DNA of 57,721 nt from CAYRVF01 sp964427535 (lineage in GTDB: Bacteria > Chloroflexota > Ktedonobacteria > Ktedonobacterales > JADMIN01): contig CAYRVF010000013.1 in NCBI GenBank assembly GCA_964427535.1, forward strand, positions 1-57,721. Direction: 5' to 3'. The notes under the pieces are model-generated. The model was not told the DNA's origin and searched no databases. It worked only from the letters and a program-made list of their open reading frames with translations. Position 1 is the stretch's first letter; each line of letters starts with the position of its first letter. Positions 26,601-34,238 of this stretch are shown piece after piece. Both the position numbers and the translations under genes were made by a program.

Positions 26601-27203
26601 TACGTTGACGTATACCAGCACGCCTGCGCTATCCACCGCGAGGAACCCATCGGATATGCCGTCGAGCAGCGTTTGTTCGCGCTCGCTGAGTGCCTCGCCA
26701 TGAGGTTGGGGAGTAACGTCGCTCGCGGCGCTCACCCATTGGCTCACGCGCCTGCCCTTGCCCAGTATGGGCACGTTGCGGACGGTCAGCAAGCGATATG
26801 CGCCATCTGAACGGCGCACGCGATATGTTCCTTCGAAGGGCGTCGGTTTCGCACGCGCGGTGCTCCACAGGTGCATGAGCCGGGTGCGGTCGTCGGGATG
26901 GACGGCATCGAGCCAGCCGCGCCCACGCATCTGCCCGACCGTCTGCCCCGTGAATTCGCGCCAGCGCGCGGCGTCTGCAGGGGCGCCATCGGGGAGGCTT
27001 GTCCAGATGAGCTGGTCGGTCGCGCGCAGAAGCGCCTCAAGGTGAGGATCTGGCTCCAATTCGCGGGGGCGGTCGCCTGCGGAGGAACGGCGGGTGTGCC
27101 AGACGACGGCGAGGCGGGTCTTGGCGAGGCGGATCTCGGAGCGGAGGTCTCGTGGAGGCGTTTCCAGGCGAATGGCCTGCGCGCGCTTGTAGGTGACTGC
27201 CAT
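23613..27203 (-). CDS. Large multi-PAS/GAF hybrid-sensor histidine kinase (no receiver)
   Basis: This 1196-residue soluble kinase starts at an ATG 7 nt behind GAGGAG. Domains in order: PAS ~54-165, PAS ~172-285 (ISDGFLAVDSAGVLVYVN), GAF ~310-465 (FGRGIAGRIAATCEPLIVDD), PAS ~475-610, PAS ~615-745, a second GAF-like segment ~755-930, HisKA ~945-1040 with SHEFRTPLTVIKTYLQLA, and HATPase ~1050-1180 ending in DTGLGLGLYICR. The His, N-box Asn and Gly boxes are intact. Four PAS and two GAF domains suggest that several small-molecule, light or redox inputs are combined; no specific cofactor Cys or His was identified. There is no receiver domain and no adjacent response regulator. The divergent LuxR/MalT gene could be functionally linked. 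Confidence 0.9.
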   Translation of the reverse strand: MAVTYKRAQAIRLETPPRDLRSEIRLAKTRLAVVWHTRRSSAGDRPRELEPDPHLEALLRATDQLIWTSLPDGAPADAARWREFTGQTVGQMRGRGWLDAVHPDDRTRLMHLWSTARAKPTPFEGTYRVRRSDGAYRLLTVRNVPILGKGRRVSQWVSAASDVTPQPHGEALSEREQTLLDGISDGFLAVDSAGVLVYVNVQVEAVLGKPRDELIGRNVRDLFPEELAAPFYRAYERVLATGAPAAVEAYYPPFGRWYETRLYPSAEGVTIYLHDITERREANERITQALAREQAAHVEAARQRDEAEAASLQLRQLQEVTDGALSSLELSDLLPGVLERVCHAMSVESAAILLLSDDGQELVILAGIGALRSETLRIPFGRGIAGRIAATCEPLIVDDLNTVEVISPALRDQLGSIAGVPLLVQGRRIGVLQVGSVVPYAFDSQDVSLLQRVADRIALAIDHARLYELARAGYIEAEARASELTATFATMTDGVVVVDAQGKGVRINQALRTLLRIDLIADGDLPSLFDQRHIFFDVRDAQGERVPPERLPITRILAGEVLQGATALDISFRNWDGGTVDMNVTGAPVRSLDGQIVGAVAVFRDVTRRRRLERQVTEQASQLEITFDAMTDGITVFDRDGHIVRSNAADREMFGFGPDATVAPSTLGERFERISLRDEHGRPLSRDQWPAFRVLAGEDLRGSGALEVIAQSAHGREMVLSECGAPIRDQSGQITGGVLVVRDVTERRMLEHRTREALQALLDMAEVLVTSEGTRGDTAAPDTNAVVGRLAELTRSMLGCERMSFIAVDSVTEEAHVILRSGSQSAGDERVAEHDSRFVLRERIADTLVERLCAGEVVVTDAASSLFWPPREGREILLAPMRIGSRLVGLLVLEVGKRPSAVIDDTRALAGAVAQLATVVIERGRLVSEQQEARASEFASREATRRMELFLALASHEFRTPLTVIKTYLQLAQHGLADHASDTPASTIAATSIPSARECLALAHQATLRLTGLLDDLLQVSRAQAGKLSMRPELCDLASVVRTVVEDQTQIKPGRRIHLRLPRGRQVLVSADPARVGQVVTNYLSNAIKYSPDSQPIDVSMHTQGRQVRVSVHDRGHGLSPVDQQGVWERFYQATSSHRPPASDTGLGLGLYICRTIVEQHGGQIGVESTEGQGSTFWFTLPLAPTRRERSSRKSR

Positions 27204-28001
27204 GAGAAGCCTCCTCGTGCACGACGCTGGGTCGACGTCGCAATAGAATCGTACGAGCGGCAGCGCTCTTCCATGATGGCTGCGTCAGTGCCCCCATCCC
27301 TACGCTGAGCGTCATTCACGTGCTACAGGGCCGCGTTCGCTGGCAAGGCCGGGCGTACATCTCCGGTGGGCGCGGCAAGATTCTTGACAGACAATCGGAT
27401 ATAGGTTACACAGGTTGATGACCCAGGGACGCCGCGTTCCGCTGCTCGTGCGGTCCGACGGGTTCGCGCACTCAGGCCGCGGCGCGCGTTTCTGACGTGT
27501 GGCGAGGACCGGATGTTCCACCTTGCCCAACACCCCGCGCCGGAACGAGACTAAACCGCGCGGACATATTGACAGAAAAGCGTACTTTGGCTAGCACATA
27601 AGTATAGTAATACGTTAAGTCGAAGGTCATGCATATTAGGGTGTATTTTCCGCACCCCGTTCGACGTTCAGGCGCACCGTGCGCATGTCATCGGGCCTTC
27701 CCGTTGGCAGTCACTTTCGCGGTGGCACGTTATCGCTGAAACGCCGTGGCAGCATCTACGGCACGTGCGGAGCACACGTATGATCCCATCTCTGAGCGCC
27801 GCGGCGGCACTGTTGTCAGGTTCCGTGGTGGCAGTGCCCAACTCCGAGCCAAGCACAGCTCTCGAAATGAGTGGGGCAAGGTAGGGGAGATGCGGCCACT
27901 CTTGCCACCAAGATTAGGCAGGCGTGACAGAGAGTCAGTACCGGTACGAAGATCGCGCTCGATGTATCCTCGCTGATGCGACGAGACAGTAAGCAGGGTC
28001 T
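27204..28001. promoter_or_regulatory. Divergent regulatory region between large kinase and LuxR/MalT regulator
   Basis: These 798 bp hold no convincing gene. Two TTGACAGA motifs (27384-27391 and 27569-27576) look like plus-strand -35 boxes. The first is followed after 16 bp by TTACAC. The second opens an AT-rich island (27561-27660), unlike the GC-rich flanks, with TAGCAC at 17 bp and TATAGT at 27604. If the second is used, the LuxR transcript has a leader of about 400 nt. A small stem (GCGCA/TGCGC, 27672-27684) lies beyond it. Confidence 0.4.
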
Positions 28002-31000
28002 ATGGCTACCACAACGCCAACGGTCCGGGCTGGAACGCTCATACTTGATCCACTGGACGGCGAGCGGCGCGAGATTGTCGCCGGCTCGGACGCATGGTTC
28101 CGCTGGCTCGACACTGCTCGGACCTTCGTCTTCTCGGATCCCAGCGGTCATTTCTCGGCACGGAAGCGGCGCCGCTGGGGCTCCGAGTATTGGTATGCCG
28201 TTCTTCGGCACGGTGGGAAGCTGCGCGAGACCTATCTTGGGAAGGCGAAAGATGTCACCCTTGAGCGCCTGCGCGCAGTGGCACTCCAGTTGAATCAGTT
28301 GGCGGCTGCGAAGCCGGACACATGGCCGACTGTGCCATCCGACTTGTCGGCGCCGCTGGCGGCTCCGGATGTGCGTGACCCGGACCGGTCCGCCGTGAGA
28401 CTTCGTCCGCCATCTGTGCGGCAGTCGTCGCTTGTGAAGACCCACGCGCTTGCGCGTCTCGGCCGCGCGATACGGTCGCCTCTGACAATAGTGTCCGCTC
28501 CGGCTGGATATGGCAAGACCACGGTGATTGCCCAATGGATCGCGCGCTCTGGCATGAACGCCGCCTGGCTGTCGCTCACCACCAATGAGAATGATCCCGC
28601 TCGGTTCTGGAGACAACTGGCGGCAGCCCTCACACGCGGAGCGCCACAGCTCCTGAAAGCCCTCCGGGCGACGCCAGACCCAACATCCGACACCACATCA
28701 GCTGACGACTGGCGCGAGGTTGTTCTGTCCGCGCTGGCCGAGTCGCGGTCGCCCGTTGTCGTGGTGCTCGACGACTATGCTCTGATCCGGCCCGAGAACG
28801 TGGCAATCCACGATGCTGTTGCGCACCTTGCGGGGCACATGTCGCCTCCGGTGCGTCTCGTCATTGCCAGCCGGAGAGCGTCCCCCATGCCGGTCGTGGA
28901 ATCGATCGGTCTCGACCGCGTCTCTACCCTGCGCGCCAGTGACCTGCAGCTCACGCGCGCGGAGACCGGCACACTGCTCTCGCAGCTCTCGCACCTGCAC
29001 CTGACCGAGGACGACATTGCGCGGCTCTATGCGCAGACGGAAGGATGGGTGGCTGGTGTTGTGCTCGCAGCGCGCGCGTTGTCGGAGCAACCAGCTCTCG
29101 CCCAGCACGTGGCGGAGATTGGGGGCGACACTGGTGTCGTCTTCGACTATTTTGTGGAGAACGTGTTAGATCCATTGTCCGAAGAAGAGCGGTCGTTTGT
29201 GCTGCGCTGTTCTGTGCTAGATCACATGACTGGAGCGCTCTGCGATGCCGTCACAGGCATGAGCCAAAGTCAGTCCATGCTCGAAGCGCTCGATGCCGAA
29301 AATCTCTTTCTCGTGCCGCTGGGTGAGTCAAGTGAGTGGTATCGCTTTCACACTCTCTTCGCGGGTACGCTGCGGCGCGCCCTTCGCATGACCGATCCCG
29401 AGATCGAGCCGGAGCTCTGCATGCGGGCCAGTACATGGTACGCGGCGCTTGGGCAGCCGCTGGAAGCGGTTGACTATGCATTCGCGGCGCACGCCTACGC
29501 GGGCGCCGCTCGCCTTCTGGATGCGTACGCTCCGCTCGTGCTCGTTAGAGAGTACCCGACAGTACTGCTCGAACGGCTCGACCGTCTGCCTGATCGATAC
29601 GTGCGCGAGCGACTCCGGCTGAGCGTCGCCCACGCCTACTCATTGCTCATGCGCGGGGAGCGCGTGCTTTTCCCGTTGCGTGTCGCGGAGGCAGAGCGCG
29701 CGCTGAGTGTCTCAGCGGCCCTGCTCGACCCTGCCACGCTTGCTCTCGTGCGGGCCGAGGTAGCGGCGCTGCGCGCGATCGTCAGCTCCCTCACGGGAGA
29801 GATACGCCCGCGCGAGGTCATCGACACGTGTCAGCGGGCGTTGGCGTCGTTGCCCCACGCGCACGTGTTGCGCCCGTGTCTGAGCCTCACTGTGGGGACG
29901 CAACAGCTCATCGAAGGAGATGCGCGCTCGGCAAGCCGGACGCTGGATACCCTGATGCGCGAAAGCGAGGCTCAGGGTGACGGAGTATTGGTGTCTCTCG
30001 CATTGCTCTATTTGGGTATGGCAACACTGTTGCAAGGTCGCCTGAGTGACACGCTTGCTCTCTCTCGCCGCGCCGCGCGTTCTCTTGCCACGGTGCCACC
30101 GCCACTGACGGCCCACGTCTCCGCGCTGAGGGGCGCGGTCTGGTACGAGCGCAACTACCTTGAGCGCGCGCTGACGGACGCACGGCGCGCGCTGGATACA
30201 GTCGCCGATCCCGCGTCACGTCCGCTGCAGGGCTATGTCGTGCTGGCGAACACGTATCACGCGCTGGGCGATGATGTGCGCAGCGAACACGTCATGGACC
30301 AGTGTCTTCATGAGTGGGAGTCTGTGGTCGCGGAACACCGCACAGTATATGCCTGGCTGGGAGAGCACCTCAAGGCGCATCAAGCACACCTGTGGGTGCT
30401 GCGGGGCAATGTGGCGGCTGCCGCTACGTGGGCACGCGAGCTGGAAGCCTCCAGAGCCGCCTCGCCCGTGGGGACGACTCCGGCGCCGGTGTTCGTGCGT
30501 GAATGGGAAGATATCGTCCTGGCACGCGTCTATCTCGCGGAGCGCCGCGCCGTCGACGCGCTCGCGCTGCTCAGTTCGCTGCGTGTCGCCGCCACGGCAG
30601 AGAAGCGCTTCGCCAGACTCGTGGACATTCTGGTGCTCCAAGCGATCGCGCATGAGGCACTGGGCGACACCGAGACGGCATTGCAGTCGCTCTGGCAGGC
30701 GCTCGAGCTCGGCGCGCCACGGCGATTGGTGCGCAGCTTCCTCACGGGTGGTGCCGTAATTCAGCGGTTGCTTGCGCAGGTGGACGATGCCCTTGCCAAA
30801 CGGTATCCCCATAGTCGCCGCCGAACCGCTGGCCTGCTGCGCTATGCTGAAACACTCCTCGCCGAGTTCGCTCCGCATGCCCGCGTTGAGACGCGCCAGG
30901 CCTTGGGGCGGATTATGCGCGCCAGCGCGCACCAGAATCCACAGGTGCCGGCGCGCAGTCGACTGACAGCGCGCGAGCAGCAGGTGCTGCGCTTGATCAT

Positions 31001-31214
31001 GGAGGGAGCCTCGAACAACGATATCGCCCAGGCACTTGTGGTCTCTCCCGCGACCGTCAAGCGGCATGTGAGCAACATCTTTCTGAAGCTGGGCGTGCAT
31101 AGTCGCACGCAGGCCGTTGCCCGTGCACGCGATCTCGACCTGCTGACCGACGCGAACGTTGAAGGACTTGTCGCCGTGAACGCGACCCGCGTACACGACC
31201 AGGCAGGCCGGTGA
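28002..31214 (+). CDS. LuxR/MalT-type ATP-dependent transcription regulator with Ktedonobacteria-like N-terminal module
   Basis: This 1070-residue protein is a signal-transduction ATPase regulator. Residues ~25-105 form an added N-terminal module (SDAWFRWLDTARTFVF, then YWYAVLRHGGKLRETYLGK), with an Arm-type DNA-binding look near its end. The STAND ATPase follows with Walker A APAGYGKTT (Lys172) and a Walker-B-like stretch VVVLDDYALI. Helical repeats resembling TPR/MalT domain III cover ~470-960. The C-terminus (~986-1045) is a LuxR helix-turn-helix (LTAREQQVLRLIMEGASNND). MalT-like proteins oligomerise on binding a ligand and ATP, then activate promoters. The ligand here is unknown. It stands divergent from the large kinase. 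Confidence 0.9.
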   Translation: MATTTPTVRAGTLILDPLDGERREIVAGSDAWFRWLDTARTFVFSDPSGHFSARKRRRWGSEYWYAVLRHGGKLRETYLGKAKDVTLERLRAVALQLNQLAAAKPDTWPTVPSDLSAPLAAPDVRDPDRSAVRLRPPSVRQSSLVKTHALARLGRAIRSPLTIVSAPAGYGKTTVIAQWIARSGMNAAWLSLTTNENDPARFWRQLAAALTRGAPQLLKALRATPDPTSDTTSADDWREVVLSALAESRSPVVVVLDDYALIRPENVAIHDAVAHLAGHMSPPVRLVIASRRASPMPVVESIGLDRVSTLRASDLQLTRAETGTLLSQLSHLHLTEDDIARLYAQTEGWVAGVVLAARALSEQPALAQHVAEIGGDTGVVFDYFVENVLDPLSEEERSFVLRCSVLDHMTGALCDAVTGMSQSQSMLEALDAENLFLVPLGESSEWYRFHTLFAGTLRRALRMTDPEIEPELCMRASTWYAALGQPLEAVDYAFAAHAYAGAARLLDAYAPLVLVREYPTVLLERLDRLPDRYVRERLRLSVAHAYSLLMRGERVLFPLRVAEAERALSVSAALLDPATLALVRAEVAALRAIVSSLTGEIRPREVIDTCQRALASLPHAHVLRPCLSLTVGTQQLIEGDARSASRTLDTLMRESEAQGDGVLVSLALLYLGMATLLQGRLSDTLALSRRAARSLATVPPPLTAHVSALRGAVWYERNYLERALTDARRALDTVADPASRPLQGYVVLANTYHALGDDVRSEHVMDQCLHEWESVVAEHRTVYAWLGEHLKAHQAHLWVLRGNVAAAATWARELEASRAASPVGTTPAPVFVREWEDIVLARVYLAERRAVDALALLSSLRVAATAEKRFARLVDILVLQAIAHEALGDTETALQSLWQALELGAPRRLVRSFLTGGAVIQRLLAQVDDALAKRYPHSRRRTAGLLRYAETLLAEFAPHARVETRQALGRIMRASAHQNPQVPARSRLTAREQQVLRLIMEGASNNDIAQALVVSPATVKRHVSNIFLKLGVHSRTQAVARARDLDLLTDANVEGLVAVNATRVHDQAGR

Positions 31215-31478
31215 TGCGCCGGAGTGGCTCCAACTTGCCGTCCGGGGTGTGACACACCGGGCCACTGTCCTTAAGGCGAGGCGTTATGCACGTCCTCAGT
31301 CGAGGCGCATGCTGTCTTGCACACTCGCCATTGGTGCGAGGCGAGCGCGACGATTCGGCGGTATCCTGCCAGTGCGATGCACTCCGCGGCACGCGATGCC
31401 GCGGTTTCGCGCGTCGTCGAGCGTCCCGTCTTCCAGGTGCATGTGCCACATCTCACCTTCGAGAAAGCGAGGACATGT

Positions 31479-31880
31479 GTGAGCACACAGGACATGCCAC
31501 AGCCCACTTCACAGACCCCCGTATCGACAGCGACGAGTGATGTTGAAGAGTTCTTTCGGTTGGTAGCGGCCGCTGGCTATCAGCCCCGGTTGCGTACAGT
31601 CAACGGCGTCTGCCAATTCGACATTCAAGGCATGGGCACATGGCGCGTCACCCTCAAAGACGGCGTGCCAACCGTCACGCGGGGCGGAGACGACATGGTG
31701 CCTCCCACGTGCACGGTGACCGCGACCGCGGAGGACTTTGATCACCTGCTGCGACAAGACAACCACCTGAACGCAATGGCCGCTCTGCTGCAGGGGCTCA
31801 TCTCCGTCTCGGGCGATCTCGCGTTCGCTCAGGAGGCGATTGGGAACTTTATGCTCGAGCCGATCGGCGCGCACCCCTAG
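31479..31880 (+). CDS. SCP2 sterol-binding-like domain protein
   Basis: The GTG start, with CGAGGA 5 to 10 nt upstream, gives 133 residues; an ATG at 31494 is an alternative, and the longer upstream frame has no support. The sequence has the alpha-beta pattern of the SCP2 family: FDIQGMGTWRVTLKDG, then PTCTVTATAEDFDHLL and a C-terminal ALLQGLISVSGDLAFAQ segment. SCP2 domains bind lipids or other hydrophobic ligands in a tunnel. In bacteria many are small stand-alone proteins of unknown role. The next gene lies 40 bp downstream on the same strand, so it may be co-transcribed with the glucosidase. Confidence 0.75.
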   Translation: MSTQDMPQPTSQTPVSTATSDVEEFFRLVAAAGYQPRLRTVNGVCQFDIQGMGTWRVTLKDGVPTVTRGGDDMVPPTCTVTATAEDFDHLLRQDNHLNAMAALLQGLISVSGDLAFAQEAIGNFMLEPIGAHP

Positions 31881-31920
31881 CAGTGATCGAGCACTTTGAT
31901 CGAGCGCAAAGGAGCCAGCT

Positions 31921-34029
31921 ATGAGTGGCAACACTGTCAGCATTCTCGAAGGGAACACCTTCGTCGTAAGCGACAGGCGTGGCGACATCGATTCCACCCC
32001 AACCGATACGACAGGACTGTTCGCCTGGGATACGCGGTACCTCTCGCGGTGGAGCCTGACCGTCGATGGCCATTCGCCCAACCCTCTCTCGACCGATGAC
32101 CTCCAATACTTCTCAGTACAATTCTTTCTGGTTCCCGGCACTGGCACGATCTACGTCGATGCCGACCTCTCGATTATCCGCAAGCGCGCGGTCGGCAACG
32201 GCTTCCACGAAGACATCACGATCTTGAATCACCGGCCGAAGCCGGTTGACCTGGAAGTGCGCCTGGAGGTCGGGGCCGACTTCGCCGACCTTTTCGAGGT
32301 TAAAGACCAGCTCACCAAGAAGGGGCAGCACTACAGTCAGGTTCTGGAGGACAGCCTGGTGCTCGGCTACCGGCGCGAGAAGTATGTGCGTGAGACGCGC
32401 ATCGTGTCGACTGTGCCCGCCATGATGGACGACCACTCGCTCACCTACCACGTGCATATCGAGCCGCACGACCAGTGGACGGTCGGGCTGGATGTCGTGC
32501 TGGCGAACATTGGCTTGGGCGGTGGCTTCCAAACGACGAAGTATCATTCCGCCGAAGAGCAGGCGAAGCCTGACATGGGGATCGCGCTGCAAGACTGGCT
32601 CTCACAGGCGCCACGCGTCGAGAGCGACTGGGAGCCACTGGCCTCAACCTACAAGCGCAGCCTCGTCGATCTGGCGGCGCTGCGGTTCTTCCCCCTCGCG
32701 ACGCCGGGCGCGGCGCTTCCGGCGGCGGGCCTCCCGTGGTTTATGACGATATTCGGGCGGGACAGCATTCTGACGAGCTACCAGGCGCTGCCGTTCGTGC
32801 CGGAGCTCGCGGCCTCCACGCTCCGCACGCTGGCGGTGCGGCAGGGCACGCGGGTTGACGGCTTCCGCGATGAAGAGCCGGGCAAGATCATCCACGAGCA
32901 GCGCTTCGGCGAGATGACCGCGTTCCTGGAGCGGCCACAGTCGCCGTATTACGGCGCCGCCGACGTCACACCGCTGTTCCTGGTGCTGCTGGATGAGTAC
33001 GAGCGCTGGTCGGGCGACACCGAGCTTGTGCGAAAGCTGGAGGCATGTGCGCGTGACTGCCTGACCTGGATCGACAAGTACGGCGATCGCAACGGCGATG
33101 GGTACATCGAGTACGAGCGGGCGATGGAGACCGGCCTCGAGAACCAGTGCTGGAAAGATTCCTGGAACTCGATTCTGTTTGCCGACGGCACGCTCTCCAA
33201 GTTGCCGCGCGCGACGTGCGAGATTCAGGGCTATGCCTACGACGCGAAGGTCCGCTGCGCCCGCCTGGCGCGTGAGGTGTGGGGCGATCCGGCATTTGCC
33301 GACCGGCTAGAGCGCGAAGCGGTGGAGCTCAAGATCCGCTTCAATCGCGACTACTGGCTGCCGGAGCGGCAGTTCTTCGCGCTCGCGCTGGATGGTGACG
33401 GCCGCCAGGTCGACTCGCTGACCTCGAACATCGGGCACCTGCTCTGGAGCGGCATCGCCGATGATGATAAGGCGGAGGCGTGTGTCCATCATCTCATGGG
33501 CGACAAGCTGTTCTCGGGCTGGGGCATCCGGACGATGGCGGATGGGGAGGGTGGATACAATCCCATCGGGTACCATGTCGGCACCGTCTGGCCGTTCGAT
33601 AACTCCTTCATCGCGCAGGGCCTCAGGCGTTACGGGTATCGCGCGGAAGCGGCGACCATCGCGATGGGCATCCTGGAGGCGGCTCAGTTCTTCAGAGGCA
33701 GGCTGCCGGAGGCATTCGCGGGGTATACACGCAAGCGAACGGGCTATCCGGTGGAGTACCCAACCGCGTGTAGCCCGCAGGCATGGTCCACAGGCACACC
33801 CATGCTCTTGCTGCGTGTGCTGCTCGGTCTTGAGCCGACGGGCGACCATTTGCTGGTTGACCCGGCCATTCCGACGTCGATCGAGTCTATCCAGGTGCTC
33901 GATATCCCTGGTCGCTGGGGGCATATGGATGCGTTTGGCCGGGGCCGCATCGATCTCTCGAAGATCGCGGCGGGCGAGCGCATCACGGAGCGCGCGGCCG
34001 AGGAGGCCGTAATTCCGATTATTGGGTGA
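31921..34029 (+). CDS. Glycogen-debranching-type amylo-alpha-1,6-glucosidase
   Basis: This 702-residue protein has AAAGGAG 7 nt before its ATG. The N-terminal ~220 residues form the beta-rich GDE_N-type domain (FVVSDRRGDI, TGLFAWDTRYLSRW). The C-terminal part is an (alpha/alpha)6-barrel with LPWFMTIFGRDSILTSYQAL, PGKIIHEQRFGEM, DRNGDGYIEYE and CWKDSWNSI, motifs usual in the bacterial and archaeal debranching family. There is no signal peptide, so it should act in the cytoplasm on alpha-1,6 linkages of glycogen or on related alpha-glucosides. The downstream convergent GT4 could make the substrate, but that is only positional. A structured hairpin follows 41 bp after the stop. Confidence 0.88.
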   Translation: MSGNTVSILEGNTFVVSDRRGDIDSTPTDTTGLFAWDTRYLSRWSLTVDGHSPNPLSTDDLQYFSVQFFLVPGTGTIYVDADLSIIRKRAVGNGFHEDITILNHRPKPVDLEVRLEVGADFADLFEVKDQLTKKGQHYSQVLEDSLVLGYRREKYVRETRIVSTVPAMMDDHSLTYHVHIEPHDQWTVGLDVVLANIGLGGGFQTTKYHSAEEQAKPDMGIALQDWLSQAPRVESDWEPLASTYKRSLVDLAALRFFPLATPGAALPAAGLPWFMTIFGRDSILTSYQALPFVPELAASTLRTLAVRQGTRVDGFRDEEPGKIIHEQRFGEMTAFLERPQSPYYGAADVTPLFLVLLDEYERWSGDTELVRKLEACARDCLTWIDKYGDRNGDGYIEYERAMETGLENQCWKDSWNSILFADGTLSKLPRATCEIQGYAYDAKVRCARLAREVWGDPAFADRLEREAVELKIRFNRDYWLPERQFFALALDGDGRQVDSLTSNIGHLLWSGIADDDKAEACVHHLMGDKLFSGWGIRTMADGEGGYNPIGYHVGTVWPFDNSFIAQGLRRYGYRAEAATIAMGILEAAQFFRGRLPEAFAGYTRKRTGYPVEYPTACSPQAWSTGTPMLLLRVLLGLEPTGDHLLVDPAIPTSIESIQVLDIPGRWGHMDAFGRGRIDLSKIAAGERITERAAEEAVIPIIG

Positions 34030-34070
34030 GCACGCGCGGCGCGACTGTGGCGCCGTGCTGAACATGTGTT

Positions 34071-34114
34071 GGCGGGCTACACTGTCACCGTTGGGTGACC
34101 TCCGGTAGCCCGCC
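34071..34114 (+). terminator. Branched hairpin downstream of the debranching enzyme
   Basis: Outer stem GGCGGGCTAC/GTAGCCCGCC (10 bp) encloses an inner stem GTCACC/GGTGAC with a 4-nt loop. It starts 41 bp after the stop. A homologous copy lies beyond the assembly gap. Confidence 0.6.
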
Positions 34115-34154
34115 GACTGTGTCCGATACCGTGGTTCCGCGCGTCAGGTTCAGT

Positions 34155-34164
34155 NNNNNNNNNN
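34155..34164. other. Assembly gap (10 N)
   Basis: Ten undetermined bases lie between two related hairpin repeats. A round number of Ns marks a scaffold join of unknown true length, so sequence may be missing and further repeat copies may be collapsed here. Confidence 0.98.
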
Positions 34165-34170
34165 TGATAG

Positions 34171-34213
34171 GACGGGCTACTCGGTCGCCGAGGGTGACCT
34201 TCAGTAGCCCGTC
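34171..34213 (-). terminator. Branched hairpin downstream of the GT4 gene
   Basis: Outer stem GACGGGCTAC/GTAGCCCGTC (10 bp) encloses an inner stem GTCGCC/GGTGAC with one G-U pair and a short loop. It lies 25 bp beyond the stop of the minus-strand GT4. It is a diverged copy of the hairpin at 34071. Confidence 0.6.
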
Positions 34214-34238
34214 AGTCGTGTCAGGTGCCGTGTGTGGC

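Noticed and set aside
23613..27203. Reading the large kinase as a phytochrome
   Set aside because: The GAF domains lack the Cys and the Asp-Ile-Pro-type motif expected for bilin binding, and no PHY domain is seen.
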